From Arthrobacter antibioticus (GTDB taxonomy: Bacteria > Actinomycetota > Actinomycetes > Actinomycetales > Micrococcaceae), in assembly GCF_030063205.1 (NCBI RefSeq), contig NZ_JASISQ010000003.1, positions 310,001 through 374,000 on the forward strand: DNA of 64,000 nucleotides. The letters run 5' to 3'. Each line of letters starts with the position of its first letter. The stretch's first letter is position 1. Below the pieces are notes generated by a model. That model saw only the letters and a list, made by a program, of their open reading frames with translations, did not search any database and had not been told where the DNA came from. Position numbers and translations under genes: made by a program. Positions 15,419-24,517 of this stretch are shown here, piece after piece.

Positions 15419-16126
15419 TTAGGCTCTCAGCACGTCCTTGGTGGCGTGGTCGTAGCGGAAGGTTACAGTTCCACCGTTGTGAGAGAACTCGTGATTGGCG
15501 CCGTTATTGATACCGAACGCACCGTAGTTTTCATCCCAGGACCCGTTCACCACGGCCTTGTAACTGTACTGGCCCGCAGGCAGCTCGGCGGTGAGGAGCC
15601 ATACGCCGTGCCGGGGATCCAAATTCATCTGAACAGCGTCGTGGCTCGGATCCCAATTTTTTGCTCCCAGCCCTTCCCCAAACGTCCCGGCCAAGGCCAC
15701 TGACGCGGGCTGGTTTTCTAGTCCTCGGCCGGATACTGCCTGTTTTGGGGCCACCTTGGCAGCCGGTTTTTCCGGCAAGGCCGTTCCGGCCGGGATCAAG
15801 GTGTCATTGTTCAGGGCATCGGTGAGCTTCTCAACCGTGTCAAAAGCCACGGTTGCGCGAAGCCCGTTCTCTGTAATTTCCCAGCCTCCACGTCCTTTAG
15901 ACATCCAGCCAGCCTTGACCAGACCAGCGGTGGCCTTGGTGAGGTTCTTGTGTCCGCGGGGAATACCACCGCTGAGAAGCTCTGACTCTTCCTTGGTGAA
16001 CGGGATTCGAGCCACTGCTTCAGCTAAGACCACTCCCCCATTGGGTTTCTCATCCAGCCAGGAACCGGCTGCCATGATCTCCAGAACTTCTTTGAGTCGA
16101 CGGTTGGTGTTGTCGCGAACGGCCAT
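15419..16126 (-). CDS. Winged-helix-like domain fused to a pullulanase X25 domain
   Basis: 235 residues; the ATG at 16126 follows GAGGATCACC, so it is preferred to a TTG four codons earlier. Residues 1-100 look like a small DNA-binding or regulatory domain (NTNRRLKEVLEIMAAGSWL, then KATAGLVKAGWMSKGRGGW, a wing-like hairpin). After a KPAAKVAPKQ linker, residues 143-232 (ALAGTFGEGLGAKNWDPS, AGQYSYKAVVNGSWDENYG, HEFSHNGGTVTFRYD) match the X25 beta-sandwich of bacterial pullulanases. No signal peptide is visible, so it should be cytoplasmic. X25 domains are normally in secreted glycosidases, so this pairing suggests sensing of an intracellular glucan such as glycogen. That role is inference. Confidence 0.75.
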   Translation of the reverse strand: MAVRDNTNRRLKEVLEIMAAGSWLDEKPNGGVVLAEAVARIPFTKEESELLSGGIPRGHKNLTKATAGLVKAGWMSKGRGGWEITENGLRATVAFDTVEKLTDALNNDTLIPAGTALPEKPAAKVAPKQAVSGRGLENQPASVALAGTFGEGLGAKNWDPSHDAVQMNLDPRHGVWLLTAELPAGQYSYKAVVNGSWDENYGAFGINNGANHEFSHNGGTVTFRYDHATKDVLRA

Positions 16127-16262
16127 GGTGATCCTCAAGTAGACGCGGGTATCATTCCACTCTGGCAGGTAGCAAAGTTACGCGACAGTACATGACGGTA
16201 AATTCCAGATGATATTTCCGCTGGTAGCACTCCTCGGCTCAGTTGCCTCCTGTGACCATTTC

Positions 16263-19200
16263 TCATTGAGCCACGGCGGCCGCATCCGCAAACACATCTG
16301 CTGGCATGGGCCGTTGCAGCTTCCACGTGATGGCGATGGGCTTCTCGCCCTTGTGCTGGAGGTAGTCAACCTGGCCAAGACATGTGTACGGCATGGTTAG
16401 TGCGGTCTCATCTTCCGCGGTTTCCCTTGTAAATAGCAAGATCTGGGTTCGGTGAGATTTTCGGTCCAAATAGCGTCGTCCAGTGGGACTAGAAACAGAT
16501 GTCGCGTTCTGCGATTCCCAGTGAAATAACTCAGGACTTGTCGCATAATCCTTGTACATGGTCGTCGCCGAATGATTGGCTTCATCCTTATTCAAGGTCA
16601 CGAAGAACGCGTCCGTCTTCGTTTCCGGGCACCATGCAACGCCTTCCCGGTGACTAACATTCTTGCCCTTGGCGAGAGAGCCAAACTGCAATGCAGCAAG
16701 GATTTCCTCCCGCCTGTAGGTGGCATGCGACAGCAAAGGAATACCTGCCAGCTCCATACCTAGACTCTTTCCGCTCCTTTTCGAGGCGCTGGCACTCAAA
16801 GCAACAAGCTGCTGAATCTCGTGACACACATACGGGTATTGGCGCAGGTAATTAAGGCCCGCATCATAAGAAGTAAAGCCTCCAGCATCGACCCACAAGG
16901 TATAGAAAAGCATCCGAGCGAAGACTTGTTCACGAGGCGCCAAGTCGTCATAGGATGGCGCCTCACCCGATACCAACATTGAATACGCGTCCGCACGTTC
17001 CTGGTCATCAACATGAATCAGCGCTGCCATGCGGGACAGCAGCTTATTCTCAGCCGTGTACGACAATTCCGTAAGTTTTTCCGCAACTAGGTTTTCTGCG
17101 GGTGAGAATCCCTGAATTAGCTCAGCTTGCCGCAAGAATCCTGTCCAGGAATCTTTCGTAGAGCGGTAAATCGTCTTGACGTTGTGATCCGACTTCGCCA
17201 AGTATCGGGCAAGGAGCACTTCAGCATGGGACTTTATATCCTTGACCAGGCCTGGCCTGTTTAACTTCAGCTGGGTTTTCAGGCTGGCCAAAATAACGTC
17301 CTTGGCTACCCGATCAAGCATGATCTGGGAGCCCGACGGTAGAAACGGGAAATCATCAACAACGGCTTTCGTCAGCTGTTTCCTTCCGTAGCCCGTCAGT
17401 GCCCGGTACCGGACATCGAAACGGAACTCGCGGTGCTGTTGCCCGATGAAGTCCAAGACAGTAAGTACTGCCTTGCCCGAAGCCCTCCGCAGTCCCCGCC
17501 CGAGTTGTTGGATGAAGATCGTGGAACTCTGCGTGGGTCTAAGCAGCAGAATTGTATCCACCTGTGGCAGGTCCAAGCCTTCATTGAACAGGTCGACCGC
17601 AAAAATGCAGTTGATCTCCCGCCTGCTCAGCCTGTCCAGCGCAAGGGCACGTTCGCCGTCGTCTGTCTGCCCCGACACGGCAACCGAGGCTATCCCGGCC
17701 TTGTTGAACACGTCAGCCATGTAGACGGCGTGCTGCACGGAGACGCAGAATCCAATGGCGCGCATGTCCGAGGTACTTGTAACTTTGTCACGAAGTTCTT
17801 TGATGACCTTTGCGGCGCGTGCGTCATTGCCGGTGTAGAGCTGGCTCAGTTGCTGGAGGTCATAGGAGCCGCGCTTCCACTCCAGATTGCTCAGGTCAAC
17901 GTCATCCGAGACCCCAAAATAGTGGAACGGCACCAGCAGGTCGGCGTCCAGCGCGTCCCACAGTCGCAGCTCGCTGGCCGTGCGTCCTTCAAAGAACACA
18001 TCCGCGACATGGATGCCGTCACCGCGCTCGGGTGTTGCCGTGAGCCCCAGCAGTTCCATGGGTTCAAGATGGTCAATGAGCTTTCGGTAGGTGGGCGCTG
18101 CTGAATGGTGAAACTCGTCGATCACGACCACATCAAAACGATCTGCCGGCAATGCGTTGATGCCCTTGGCTGAAAGTGACTGGACGCTGGCGAAGACGTG
18201 CTTCCAGAGCTTGGGTTTGTGCTCCCCAACGTAGAGTTCCCCGAAGGTACCGTCCTGCATCACGTTTCGGTAGGTCGTCATTGACTGTTGCAGGATTTCC
18301 TTACGGTGGGCCACGAAAAGTAGGGAGAGTTCACGTCCTGCGGCCTCGCACAGTTGTTTGTAGTCGAGGGCGGCAATGACAGTTTTTCCTGTGCCTGTTG
18401 CCGCGACGAGCAGGTTCCGGTGAAAACCCTTTGCACGTTCTGCCTGGAGGTCTTCAAGCATCTCTTCCTGATGGAGAAATGGTTGGATTTCCAGGCCGGT
18501 AAGAGTATCTGGGGCAGCCGTGAACCTGCCGCCGTTACGCGCGAGGGCTGCATCGAGCTTGTCGGCATCTTGCTCCGGATCATAGCGCTGGAAAGCCCGT
18601 TGCTCCCAATAGCTGTCAAATGTAATCGCGAACTTTTGAAGCAGGGCGGGCGTTCCAACGTTGGAGAGCCGTACGTTCCATTCAAGCCCATCTACCATGG
18701 CTGCCTGACTCAGGTTGGAGCTGCCAACGTAGGCGGTGTCGAACCCCGTGTTGCGACGGAACAACCAGGCCTTTGCATGAAGGCGGGTGGACTGTGTCTC
18801 ATAGCTGATCTTGACCTCTGCCCCATATTCGTTGATGAGATGGTCGATGGCCCGTCGCTCAGTGGCACCCATGTATGTGGTGGTGATGACCCGCAGTTTT
18901 CCGCCACGCTCCTTCAGGCCTCGGAGAGCTGAGTCCAAGAGTCGGATACCGGTCCAGCGGATGAATGCACAGAGCAGGTCAACGGAATCTGCCGACTCAA
19001 TCTCAGCCCTGATCTCTGCAGCGAGGTTGGGATCATCCTTGCCGTTGGTCAGCAGCGCACTATCGCTCAGAAGCGTTGTTGGTCGGCGCAACTGGCGGCG
19101 TTTCAACGCGTCAGGGTGATGCAGCGACTGAAGCTGCTGGGGACCTGTTGTGATCCGATTGGATGGATCGATGCTGCTCAGAATGGTGTTTGTCTTAGCG

Positions 19201-19418
19201 ACACGGTCCTCGGCCTTGATCCCGCTCAGTACCTTTTGAACGGCATCTGCAACGTGACGGGCAAGGATGTCCGGTGAGATGTTGTTGTCGACATGGATTA
19301 GCTCCTGCTGCAGCTCCGGTACTAACTGAAGCCGGCTTCCCAAGTCATCAGTGTGCAGCAGCTCATAAAGCCCTTCGACCAGCAATTCTGCCGGTTCTCC
19401 CCCATCAAATGTGTTCAC
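16263..19418 (-). CDS. PLD-nuclease / SF2 helicase / DUF3427 protein
   Basis: 1051 residues. Residues about 130-260 are a phospholipase-D-like nuclease domain with LHAKAWLF (HxK at 214-216) and VGSSNLSQ. The helicase follows: Walker A ATGTGKT at 340-346, motif II DEFHH at 434-438 (DEFH instead of DEAD/DEAH), LTATPERGDG at 459, and the C-terminal lobe FNEGLDLPQVDTILLLRPT with QQLGRGLRR. The remaining 350 residues contain the DUF3427 region (VAWCPETKTDAFFVTLNKD, LFHWESQN, YLDRKSHRTQ). This domain order is an established family found in many bacteria, often considered DNA repair or phage defence related. Start ATG at 19418. All motifs are intact. No partner gene is adjacent; the X25 protein begins 136 bases after its stop. 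Confidence 0.92.
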   Translation of the reverse strand: MNTFDGGEPAELLVEGLYELLHTDDLGSRLQLVPELQQELIHVDNNISPDILARHVADAVQKVLSGIKAEDRVAKTNTILSSIDPSNRITTGPQQLQSLHHPDALKRRQLRRPTTLLSDSALLTNGKDDPNLAAEIRAEIESADSVDLLCAFIRWTGIRLLDSALRGLKERGGKLRVITTTYMGATERRAIDHLINEYGAEVKISYETQSTRLHAKAWLFRRNTGFDTAYVGSSNLSQAAMVDGLEWNVRLSNVGTPALLQKFAITFDSYWEQRAFQRYDPEQDADKLDAALARNGGRFTAAPDTLTGLEIQPFLHQEEMLEDLQAERAKGFHRNLLVAATGTGKTVIAALDYKQLCEAAGRELSLLFVAHRKEILQQSMTTYRNVMQDGTFGELYVGEHKPKLWKHVFASVQSLSAKGINALPADRFDVVVIDEFHHSAAPTYRKLIDHLEPMELLGLTATPERGDGIHVADVFFEGRTASELRLWDALDADLLVPFHYFGVSDDVDLSNLEWKRGSYDLQQLSQLYTGNDARAAKVIKELRDKVTSTSDMRAIGFCVSVQHAVYMADVFNKAGIASVAVSGQTDDGERALALDRLSRREINCIFAVDLFNEGLDLPQVDTILLLRPTQSSTIFIQQLGRGLRRASGKAVLTVLDFIGQQHREFRFDVRYRALTGYGRKQLTKAVVDDFPFLPSGSQIMLDRVAKDVILASLKTQLKLNRPGLVKDIKSHAEVLLARYLAKSDHNVKTIYRSTKDSWTGFLRQAELIQGFSPAENLVAEKLTELSYTAENKLLSRMAALIHVDDQERADAYSMLVSGEAPSYDDLAPREQVFARMLFYTLWVDAGGFTSYDAGLNYLRQYPYVCHEIQQLVALSASASKRSGKSLGMELAGIPLLSHATYRREEILAALQFGSLAKGKNVSHREGVAWCPETKTDAFFVTLNKDEANHSATTMYKDYATSPELFHWESQNATSVSSPTGRRYLDRKSHRTQILLFTRETAEDETALTMPYTCLGQVDYLQHKGEKPIAITWKLQRPMPADVFADAAAVAQ

Positions 19419-19679
19419 CAGGCCAGGTTATGCGTTGGGTGGGACATAAACGAAAATGACGCAAGTCATAGCCATTTAGTTTAATTGTTTGTGCTGATTC
19501 ATTTCGTTGTGACTGCGGCTTGTAATTCAGAGTCGGGAGACACCGAGCATCGCCGTACCTAAAGAAAAGCAAACCCACTGAGGCCCACGAGAGAAGCTGC
19601 GCTCCGGGGCAGATCAAGGCGAGCGGACAAACTTCGCCAGCTGGCCGGCGTCGCACATTATCACCGTGGGCACACAACC

Positions 19680-21194
19680 TCAGCCGAGCTTGCCGCCCAG
19701 ACGTTGACGCATCAGTGTGCTGGCCTCGTTCAAGCCAACAACTTCCACGTTCTTACCGTGTTTGCGGTATTTCTCTGTAATGGCGTCCAGCGCGGCGATC
19801 GTGGAGGCATCCCAAAGGTGGGAGCCATGCATGTCGATGACAACGTGATCCGGATCCAGGGCGTAGTCGAACTGCGTGTACAGGTCATTGGAAGATGCAA
19901 AGAACAGCTCACCATTGACAACATAGCTGGCCGTTTCCTGCCCATTGAGGGATTCCACGCTCCGTTCAACCGTCACAAAGTGTGCCACCCGGCGGGCAAA
20001 CAGCACCATGGCCACGAGTACACCCACGCCCACACCGATGGCCAGGTTGTGCGTCACAACAGTGACAATCACCGTGGCAACCATGACCATCGTCTCGCTC
20101 TTGGGCATCATTTTCAGCGTAGAAGGACGGATGCTGTGCCAGTCGAAGGTGGCGATAGAGACAAACACCATCACGGCCACAAGCGCCGCCATCGGAATCA
20201 ACGAGACCACATCGCCTAGCACCACAACGAGGATGAGCAGGAACAGTCCCGCCAGGAACGTGGAGATGCGAGTGCGCCCTCCGGAGGCTTTGACGTTGAT
20301 CATGGTCTGGCCGATCATGGCACAGCCACCCATCCCGCCAAAGAACCCTGTGACAATGTTCGCCACGCCCTGACCCCACGCTTCACGGGTTTTGGATGAA
20401 CGAGTGTCAGTAATATCATCAACCAGCTTCGCCGTCATTAGGGATTCAAGCAGACCTACAAACGCCATAGCCAGGGAAAAGGGGAAGATAATCTGCAAAG
20501 TTTCCATACTGAACGGCACATTCGGCATGAACAGTGACGGCAACGAATCTGGCAGCGCGCCCTTATCCCCCACAGTGGGCACAATGATCGCGGCGAAAAC
20601 AGTGATCAACGTCAACACCACAATGGCTACCAGCGGCGACGGAACGACCTTCGTTAACTTCGGCAGACCAAAAATGATCAGCAGGCCAACCGCAGCCAAC
20701 GGATACACCAGCCACGGCACACCAAGGAGTTCAGGGACCTGGGACATAAAGATCAGGATGGCCAATGCGTTCACGAAACCCACCATGACCGAACGTGGAA
20801 TGAAACGCATCAACTTTGCCACGCCAGAGACCCCCAGTATTATCTGGAAGACACCGGCCAAAATGACGGCAGCAATGAGATAGTCAATCCCGTGGCTCTT
20901 CATCAAAGGAGCGATCACCAGCGCAACCGCACCGGTGGCAGCGGAAATCATCGCAGGACGTCCGCCAACGAAGGAAATTGTTACGGCCATGGTGAACGCC
21001 GCGAACAAGCCGATCCGTGGATCCACTCCGGCAATGATGGAGAAGGCGATAGCCTCCGGGATCAGCGCCAGTGCGACAACGAGTCCGGCCAGGACCTCGG
21101 TCTTGAGCCTGCGCGGGGACTTCAAAGCACCCAGCACCGATTGGAGCTGTTCGGGAGTTATAACCGGTGAATCTCCGGCAGTTTTGACGGCCAT
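19680..21194 (-). CDS. SulP family anion permease with STAS domain
   Basis: 504 residues. About eleven to fourteen membrane helices carry the SulP signatures [21 protein letters not shown] and [21 protein letters not shown] cytoplasmic STAS domain (about 410-504; [21 protein letters not shown]) completes the protein. SulP carriers move sulfate or bicarbonate with protons or sodium; the substrate is not determinable here. The STAS serine/threonine switch region is DASTIAAL. It is divergent from a MerR regulator with a candidate MerR operator in the intergenic region, which suggests direct control. Confidence 0.93.
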   Translation of the reverse strand: MAVKTAGDSPVITPEQLQSVLGALKSPRRLKTEVLAGLVVALALIPEAIAFSIIAGVDPRIGLFAAFTMAVTISFVGGRPAMISAATGAVALVIAPLMKSHGIDYLIAAVILAGVFQIILGVSGVAKLMRFIPRSVMVGFVNALAILIFMSQVPELLGVPWLVYPLAAVGLLIIFGLPKLTKVVPSPLVAIVVLTLITVFAAIIVPTVGDKGALPDSLPSLFMPNVPFSMETLQIIFPFSLAMAFVGLLESLMTAKLVDDITDTRSSKTREAWGQGVANIVTGFFGGMGGCAMIGQTMINVKASGGRTRISTFLAGLFLLILVVVLGDVVSLIPMAALVAVMVFVSIATFDWHSIRPSTLKMMPKSETMVMVATVIVTVVTHNLAIGVGVGVLVAMVLFARRVAHFVTVERSVESLNGQETASYVVNGELFFASSNDLYTQFDYALDPDHVVIDMHGSHLWDASTIAALDAITEKYRKHGKNVEVVGLNEASTLMRQRLGGKLG

Positions 21195-21314
21195 TGCTGG
21201 CTCCGTTCATGGTCAGGACGACGCAGTACGACGCCTTCGCTTTTCAAAATTAGGGGGACGCGACACCGCGCCAAGGTATAAATGGGCTGCCAAATGGACT
21301 CCCGCTACTCAGCA

Positions 21315-21340
21315 ACTCTACCTTAACGTGATGGTAGGGT
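21315..21340. promoter_or_regulatory. Candidate MerR operator
   Basis: ACTCTACC, ten bases, GGTAGGGT: an inverted repeat matching in 7 of 8 positions, centred 64 bases upstream of the MerR ATG and in the region shared with the divergent SulP gene. MerR proteins typically bind such spaced dyads inside promoters. Not tested. Confidence 0.5.
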
Positions 21341-21391
21341 TGCATTTGGATCCGAACGGCGGCAGGCATGAGAACGAGAACAGGCATAACT

Positions 21392-21742
21392 ATGCATATT
21401 GGGGAACTGGCGGAGCGGACAGGGTTGTCTCTGCGTACCATTCGCCATTACGACGACGTTGGGCTGCTCCCAGCCACGGCTCGCACCGAGGGTGGCTTTC
21501 GTGTTTATTCCGAGGAAGACTTCCAGAGCTTAATGGTCATCAAACAAATGAAACCGCTTGGATTTGCACTGGAGGAAATGGCTGAAATACTTGCTCTCCT
21601 TGACTCTCGTGATGCCCTAACACCCTCTAGCGAGGGGGACGATAAACTTTCCGGTTTCCGCCAGCAAGCCCTCACCCAGCGAGTCAAAATGGCGCGCAAC
21701 TTGGCACAAGCCGATGAGTTCATCCGGCGCCTCGAGCGCTGA
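21392..21742 (+). CDS. MerR family transcriptional regulator
   Basis: 116 residues. The N-terminus HIGELAERTGLSLRTIRHYDDVGLLPATARTEGGFRVYSEED is a textbook MerR winged helix-turn-helix (split here: HIGELAERTGLSLRTIRHYD then DVGLLPATARTEGGFR), followed by the dimerisation coiled coil (residues 75-115). There is no C-terminal effector domain and no metal-binding cysteine cluster, so it is not a typical metal sensor. The ATG at 21392 gives the family N-terminus; an in-frame ATG eight codons earlier is possible. Divergent from sulP, which is the likely target together with itself. Confidence 0.9.
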   Translation: MHIGELAERTGLSLRTIRHYDDVGLLPATARTEGGFRVYSEEDFQSLMVIKQMKPLGFALEEMAEILALLDSRDALTPSSEGDDKLSGFRQQALTQRVKMARNLAQADEFIRRLER

Positions 21743-21894
21743 CATACGCGCCACATTGGTGAGTAGCGCCACATGGGTGAGTCCCGGCGTCGCACATCCA
21801 GATCGGGACGGAACCTGAGCGCGAACCTCTACTGTAGAACTAGCGCGGACCTCTTTGCCGTGATTTCATTCAACGAAGTAACGGAGCACTTAGC

Positions 21895-22374
21895 GTGAGG
21901 GACCTTTCAAGGGCCGGCGGCACCATCCTGATCGCCGATTTCGTGAACATTGACGCGGCCGGGAAGGTCAATATCATTGGCGGCGGGGTGCAGTTTCTGG
22001 GCTTCGATCCGGATACCGGGATCACCGCACCATTCTCGCTATTCGCCAATGTCACAGTGAGCCTGCCAAGTCTGGATGACGTCACTGCCACCGTGGAAGT
22101 TGCACTTATCGATGCCGACGGACAGCCCGTAACGGTGCCAAGTCAGGATGGTCAAGCGCCCTTGCAGTTCACTCAGACGGTTGATTTTGCGCACACAATC
22201 AACCCGGAAATTCAGGCCCCGCCGATGGGCTTCCCGGGAAGCTCAAATGTGGTCCTGAATTTCCCCAGTGGTCTTCCGCTACCGGTGGGCACCACCTATG
22301 AATGGGTGGTGCTGATGGACGGTATGCGGCTGGCATCCACAACGTTCTTTGTGCCCGGCACGGTTGAGGCCTAG
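21895..22374 (+). CDS. DUF6941-like conserved hypothetical protein
   Basis: 159 residues with GTG start, soluble and acidic, predicted mostly beta: IADFVNIDAAGKVNIIGGG, then FSLFANVTVSLPSLDD, and a final YEWVVLMDGMRLASTTFFVPG. The opening pattern (RDLSRAGGTILIADFVN) is what I recall of the DUF6941 proteins of actinobacteria, whose role is unknown; this assignment is from memory. It sits alone between the MerR gene and a hydrolase, in the same direction, with gaps of 152 and 113 bases. Confidence 0.7.
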   Translation: MRDLSRAGGTILIADFVNIDAAGKVNIIGGGVQFLGFDPDTGITAPFSLFANVTVSLPSLDDVTATVEVALIDADGQPVTVPSQDGQAPLQFTQTVDFAHTINPEIQAPPMGFPGSSNVVLNFPSGLPLPVGTTYEWVVLMDGMRLASTTFFVPGTVEA

Positions 22375-22487
22375 CCACAGTTTAACCGGCTGGCAGCCCC
22401 TGAAAGCCTCGATGTTTCATGCCGACGTTGGTAGTCTTTGGCTCAATGGCAGCTCTGCCTCGGACCAGATTAGGAAAGGCCCTTCAC

Positions 22488-23543
22488 ATGAACGGGTTTC
22501 CGTTGGACTACGAAATGTACGAACTTGGCGATTTGATACTTCAGGGCGGGGCAACGCTCCGAGGGGCGCGATTGGCCTATAAAACCTATGGCAGTCTCAA
22601 CGCCGACAAGAGCAACGCAATTGTCTACCCCACCTGGTACTCCGGGCGACATTGGGACAACGAATGGCTAATCGGGGAAGACAAAGCGCTAGACCCCACC
22701 AAGTACTTCATCATTGTCCCGAACATGATTGGCAACGGTCTTTCAAGCTCCCCCAGTAATATGCCAGCGCCCTATAACGCAGGCAGCTTCCCCAACATCA
22801 CCTTCTACGACCAAGTTCAGGCGCAGCACCAGCTAGTAACTGAACACTTTGGTATTGAAACCTTGGCCCTTGTTACAGGGTGGTCAATGGGCGCCGGCCA
22901 AACCTACCAATGGGCTGTCAGCTACCCCGATATGGTGCAACGGGCACTGCCGTTCTGCGGCTCGTCCAAAACCAGCGAGCACAACTTCGTGTTCCTCGAG
23001 GGCGTCAAGGCAGCCTTGCAAACCGACTCCTCCTTCCAGAACGGCTCTTACACTGAGCAGCCAACTCGTGGGCTTCGCGCAGTTAGTCGCGTGTACGCCG
23101 GCTGGGGCTTCTCGCAAGCGTTCTACTGGGATCAGGTCTATAAGGACATGGGATTTTCAGCGCGTCTGGGCGCGGATCTTGCGTACTCCTCACTTGAGGA
23201 CTTTCTAGTGGGGTACTGGGAAGGCCACTTCCTAGGCCACCGAGATGCCAACGACCTTCTCACCCAGCTGTGGACTTGGCAGCACGGCGACGTCGGGGCG
23301 ACTCCCGGATTCGGGGGAGACCACATCAAGGCGTTGCAATCCATCAAAGCCAAGCTGATAGCGCTGCCGGCAAAAAAGGATCTTTACTTCTGCCCAGAAG
23401 ATGAAGAGTATGCCTCCCAGTACATTCCCAACGGAGAGGTTCGCGTCATCCCGGGAGTCTGGGGACACTTTGCCGGAAGCGGAGACAGCCCCGTAGATGC
23501 GGCCTACATCAACAGTGTTGCCCAAGAACTATTGGATAGCTGA
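22488..23543 (+). CDS. MetX-like alpha/beta hydrolase (homoserine acetyltransferase family)
   Basis: 351 residues from the ATG at 22488, which has TTAGGAAAGG eight bases upstream; the frame is open further 5'. The fold markers are RGARLAYKTYGSLNADKSNA, the nucleophile elbow TGWSMGAGQTYQWAVSYPD (Ser near residue 128), an acidic segment at FCPEDEEYASQY and the catalytic histidine in GVWGHFAGSG. It belongs to the MetX-like hydrolases, but there is no methionine-pathway gene nearby. The conserved HDVVLAYQ-type acyl-transferase features are weak, so it is more likely a hydrolase of unknown substrate than a true homoserine O-acetyltransferase. Confidence 0.85.
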   Translation: MNGFPLDYEMYELGDLILQGGATLRGARLAYKTYGSLNADKSNAIVYPTWYSGRHWDNEWLIGEDKALDPTKYFIIVPNMIGNGLSSSPSNMPAPYNAGSFPNITFYDQVQAQHQLVTEHFGIETLALVTGWSMGAGQTYQWAVSYPDMVQRALPFCGSSKTSEHNFVFLEGVKAALQTDSSFQNGSYTEQPTRGLRAVSRVYAGWGFSQAFYWDQVYKDMGFSARLGADLAYSSLEDFLVGYWEGHFLGHRDANDLLTQLWTWQHGDVGATPGFGGDHIKALQSIKAKLIALPAKKDLYFCPEDEEYASQYIPNGEVRVIPGVWGHFAGSGDSPVDAAYINSVAQELLDS

Positions 23544-23708
23544 CTCGCTTGGTCGGTGCCCGCAGCGCCTTGCGGCGAGGCCCCAATGGGCGTTCCCCTG
23601 CAGTTCATCTGGCCCACATTGCAGTGGCTTGCTCTGCAGGGACGTGAACTCCATACTCACGCAGATAGCGCCAATACGCCCATATAGGTGATCCGCTGGG
23701 GTGGAAAA

Positions 23709-24422
23709 ATGCGGAAGAAGAAGAACGTACCGGATCCGGAGGCATGGACTATTCGAGATGGAGCATTGTGGAAAACCGCAGAACTTGCCTCCGCAGTCCT
23801 AAAGCGCAAACTCGGGGAGGAACCAACTTTTCCTGTCCCTTTTGCACTCCGCTTTGGTGGCGCCAGCGAGGGAGTTTATGCCCACGGCCCCTTCCAATTA
23901 TTTGAAGTCCGCGCTGGCGGAGATGGAAGCTACGTCCAAAACAGTTCGGTGGTGGCCGCTACTGGTCGGGGAGCTGTCCCCTTCATGCTGGGATTTGTTG
24001 CCACCCAAGCTATCGGAAATGCTGCACGCCGAAACCATGCAAACAACCAGGCCCAGTTACAGTTGCAGACCATTGACCATGGGACTGTCGGGATCAGTAA
24101 TTACGGTTTCTACCTGCACACACCAGCGGCAGTTCATGCGTGGCAGTGGCGCGACGTCACTCTCGCAGAACTCACCTGCCCCGGGCAACTCCGTATTCAG
24201 GGCCTGTCCAACCGTGGGTCCGTCAACTGGATCTTGGAATCCGACTGGGCTGAACTCATCTTCGTCTTTTGGGCCAGTGTTTGCAATCCAACACATCAAC
24301 AATTTGTTACGAGAACCTGGCTGCCCCAAGAATGGGTAACGCGAGCATTTATTTGGTCAAAGTCCCACTCATCGGCCACTAGCGCAGGGTTCAAGGACCT
24401 TTACGACGGGCTGGAATCCTAA
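23709..24422 (+). CDS. Hypothetical protein, no recognised family
   Basis: 237 residues; the ATG at 23709 has GGGTGGA just upstream, better than a GTG seven codons earlier. It begins with MRKKKNVPDPEAW, and most of the chain looks soluble. One mildly hydrophobic, glycine-rich stretch (GRGAVPFMLGFVATQAIGNAA, about 88-108) could be a membrane-associated helix, followed by NHANNQAQLQLQTIDHG. The later part is rich in tryptophan (HAWQWRDVTLAEL, WILESDWAELIFVFWAS), suggestive of a beta domain related to PH-like folds, but this is not secure. Function unknown. Confidence 0.65.
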   Translation: MRKKKNVPDPEAWTIRDGALWKTAELASAVLKRKLGEEPTFPVPFALRFGGASEGVYAHGPFQLFEVRAGGDGSYVQNSSVVAATGRGAVPFMLGFVATQAIGNAARRNHANNQAQLQLQTIDHGTVGISNYGFYLHTPAAVHAWQWRDVTLAELTCPGQLRIQGLSNRGSVNWILESDWAELIFVFWASVCNPTHQQFVTRTWLPQEWVTRAFIWSKSHSSATSAGFKDLYDGLES

Positions 24423-24517
24423 GCTGGCCTTCCACGTAGCTCCCGTTCGCGTTGTTCTTAGCGCTGTTCTTAGCGTGCGGCCGCACATCCCCAAGCACCG
24501 GGGCTACCATAGTGAAC

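Noticed and set aside
19419-19679. A 90-codon minus-strand frame near 19405-19677 between the SulP and PLD-helicase genes
   Set aside because: It overlaps the start of the helicase gene, has low-complexity content and lacks a plausible start site.
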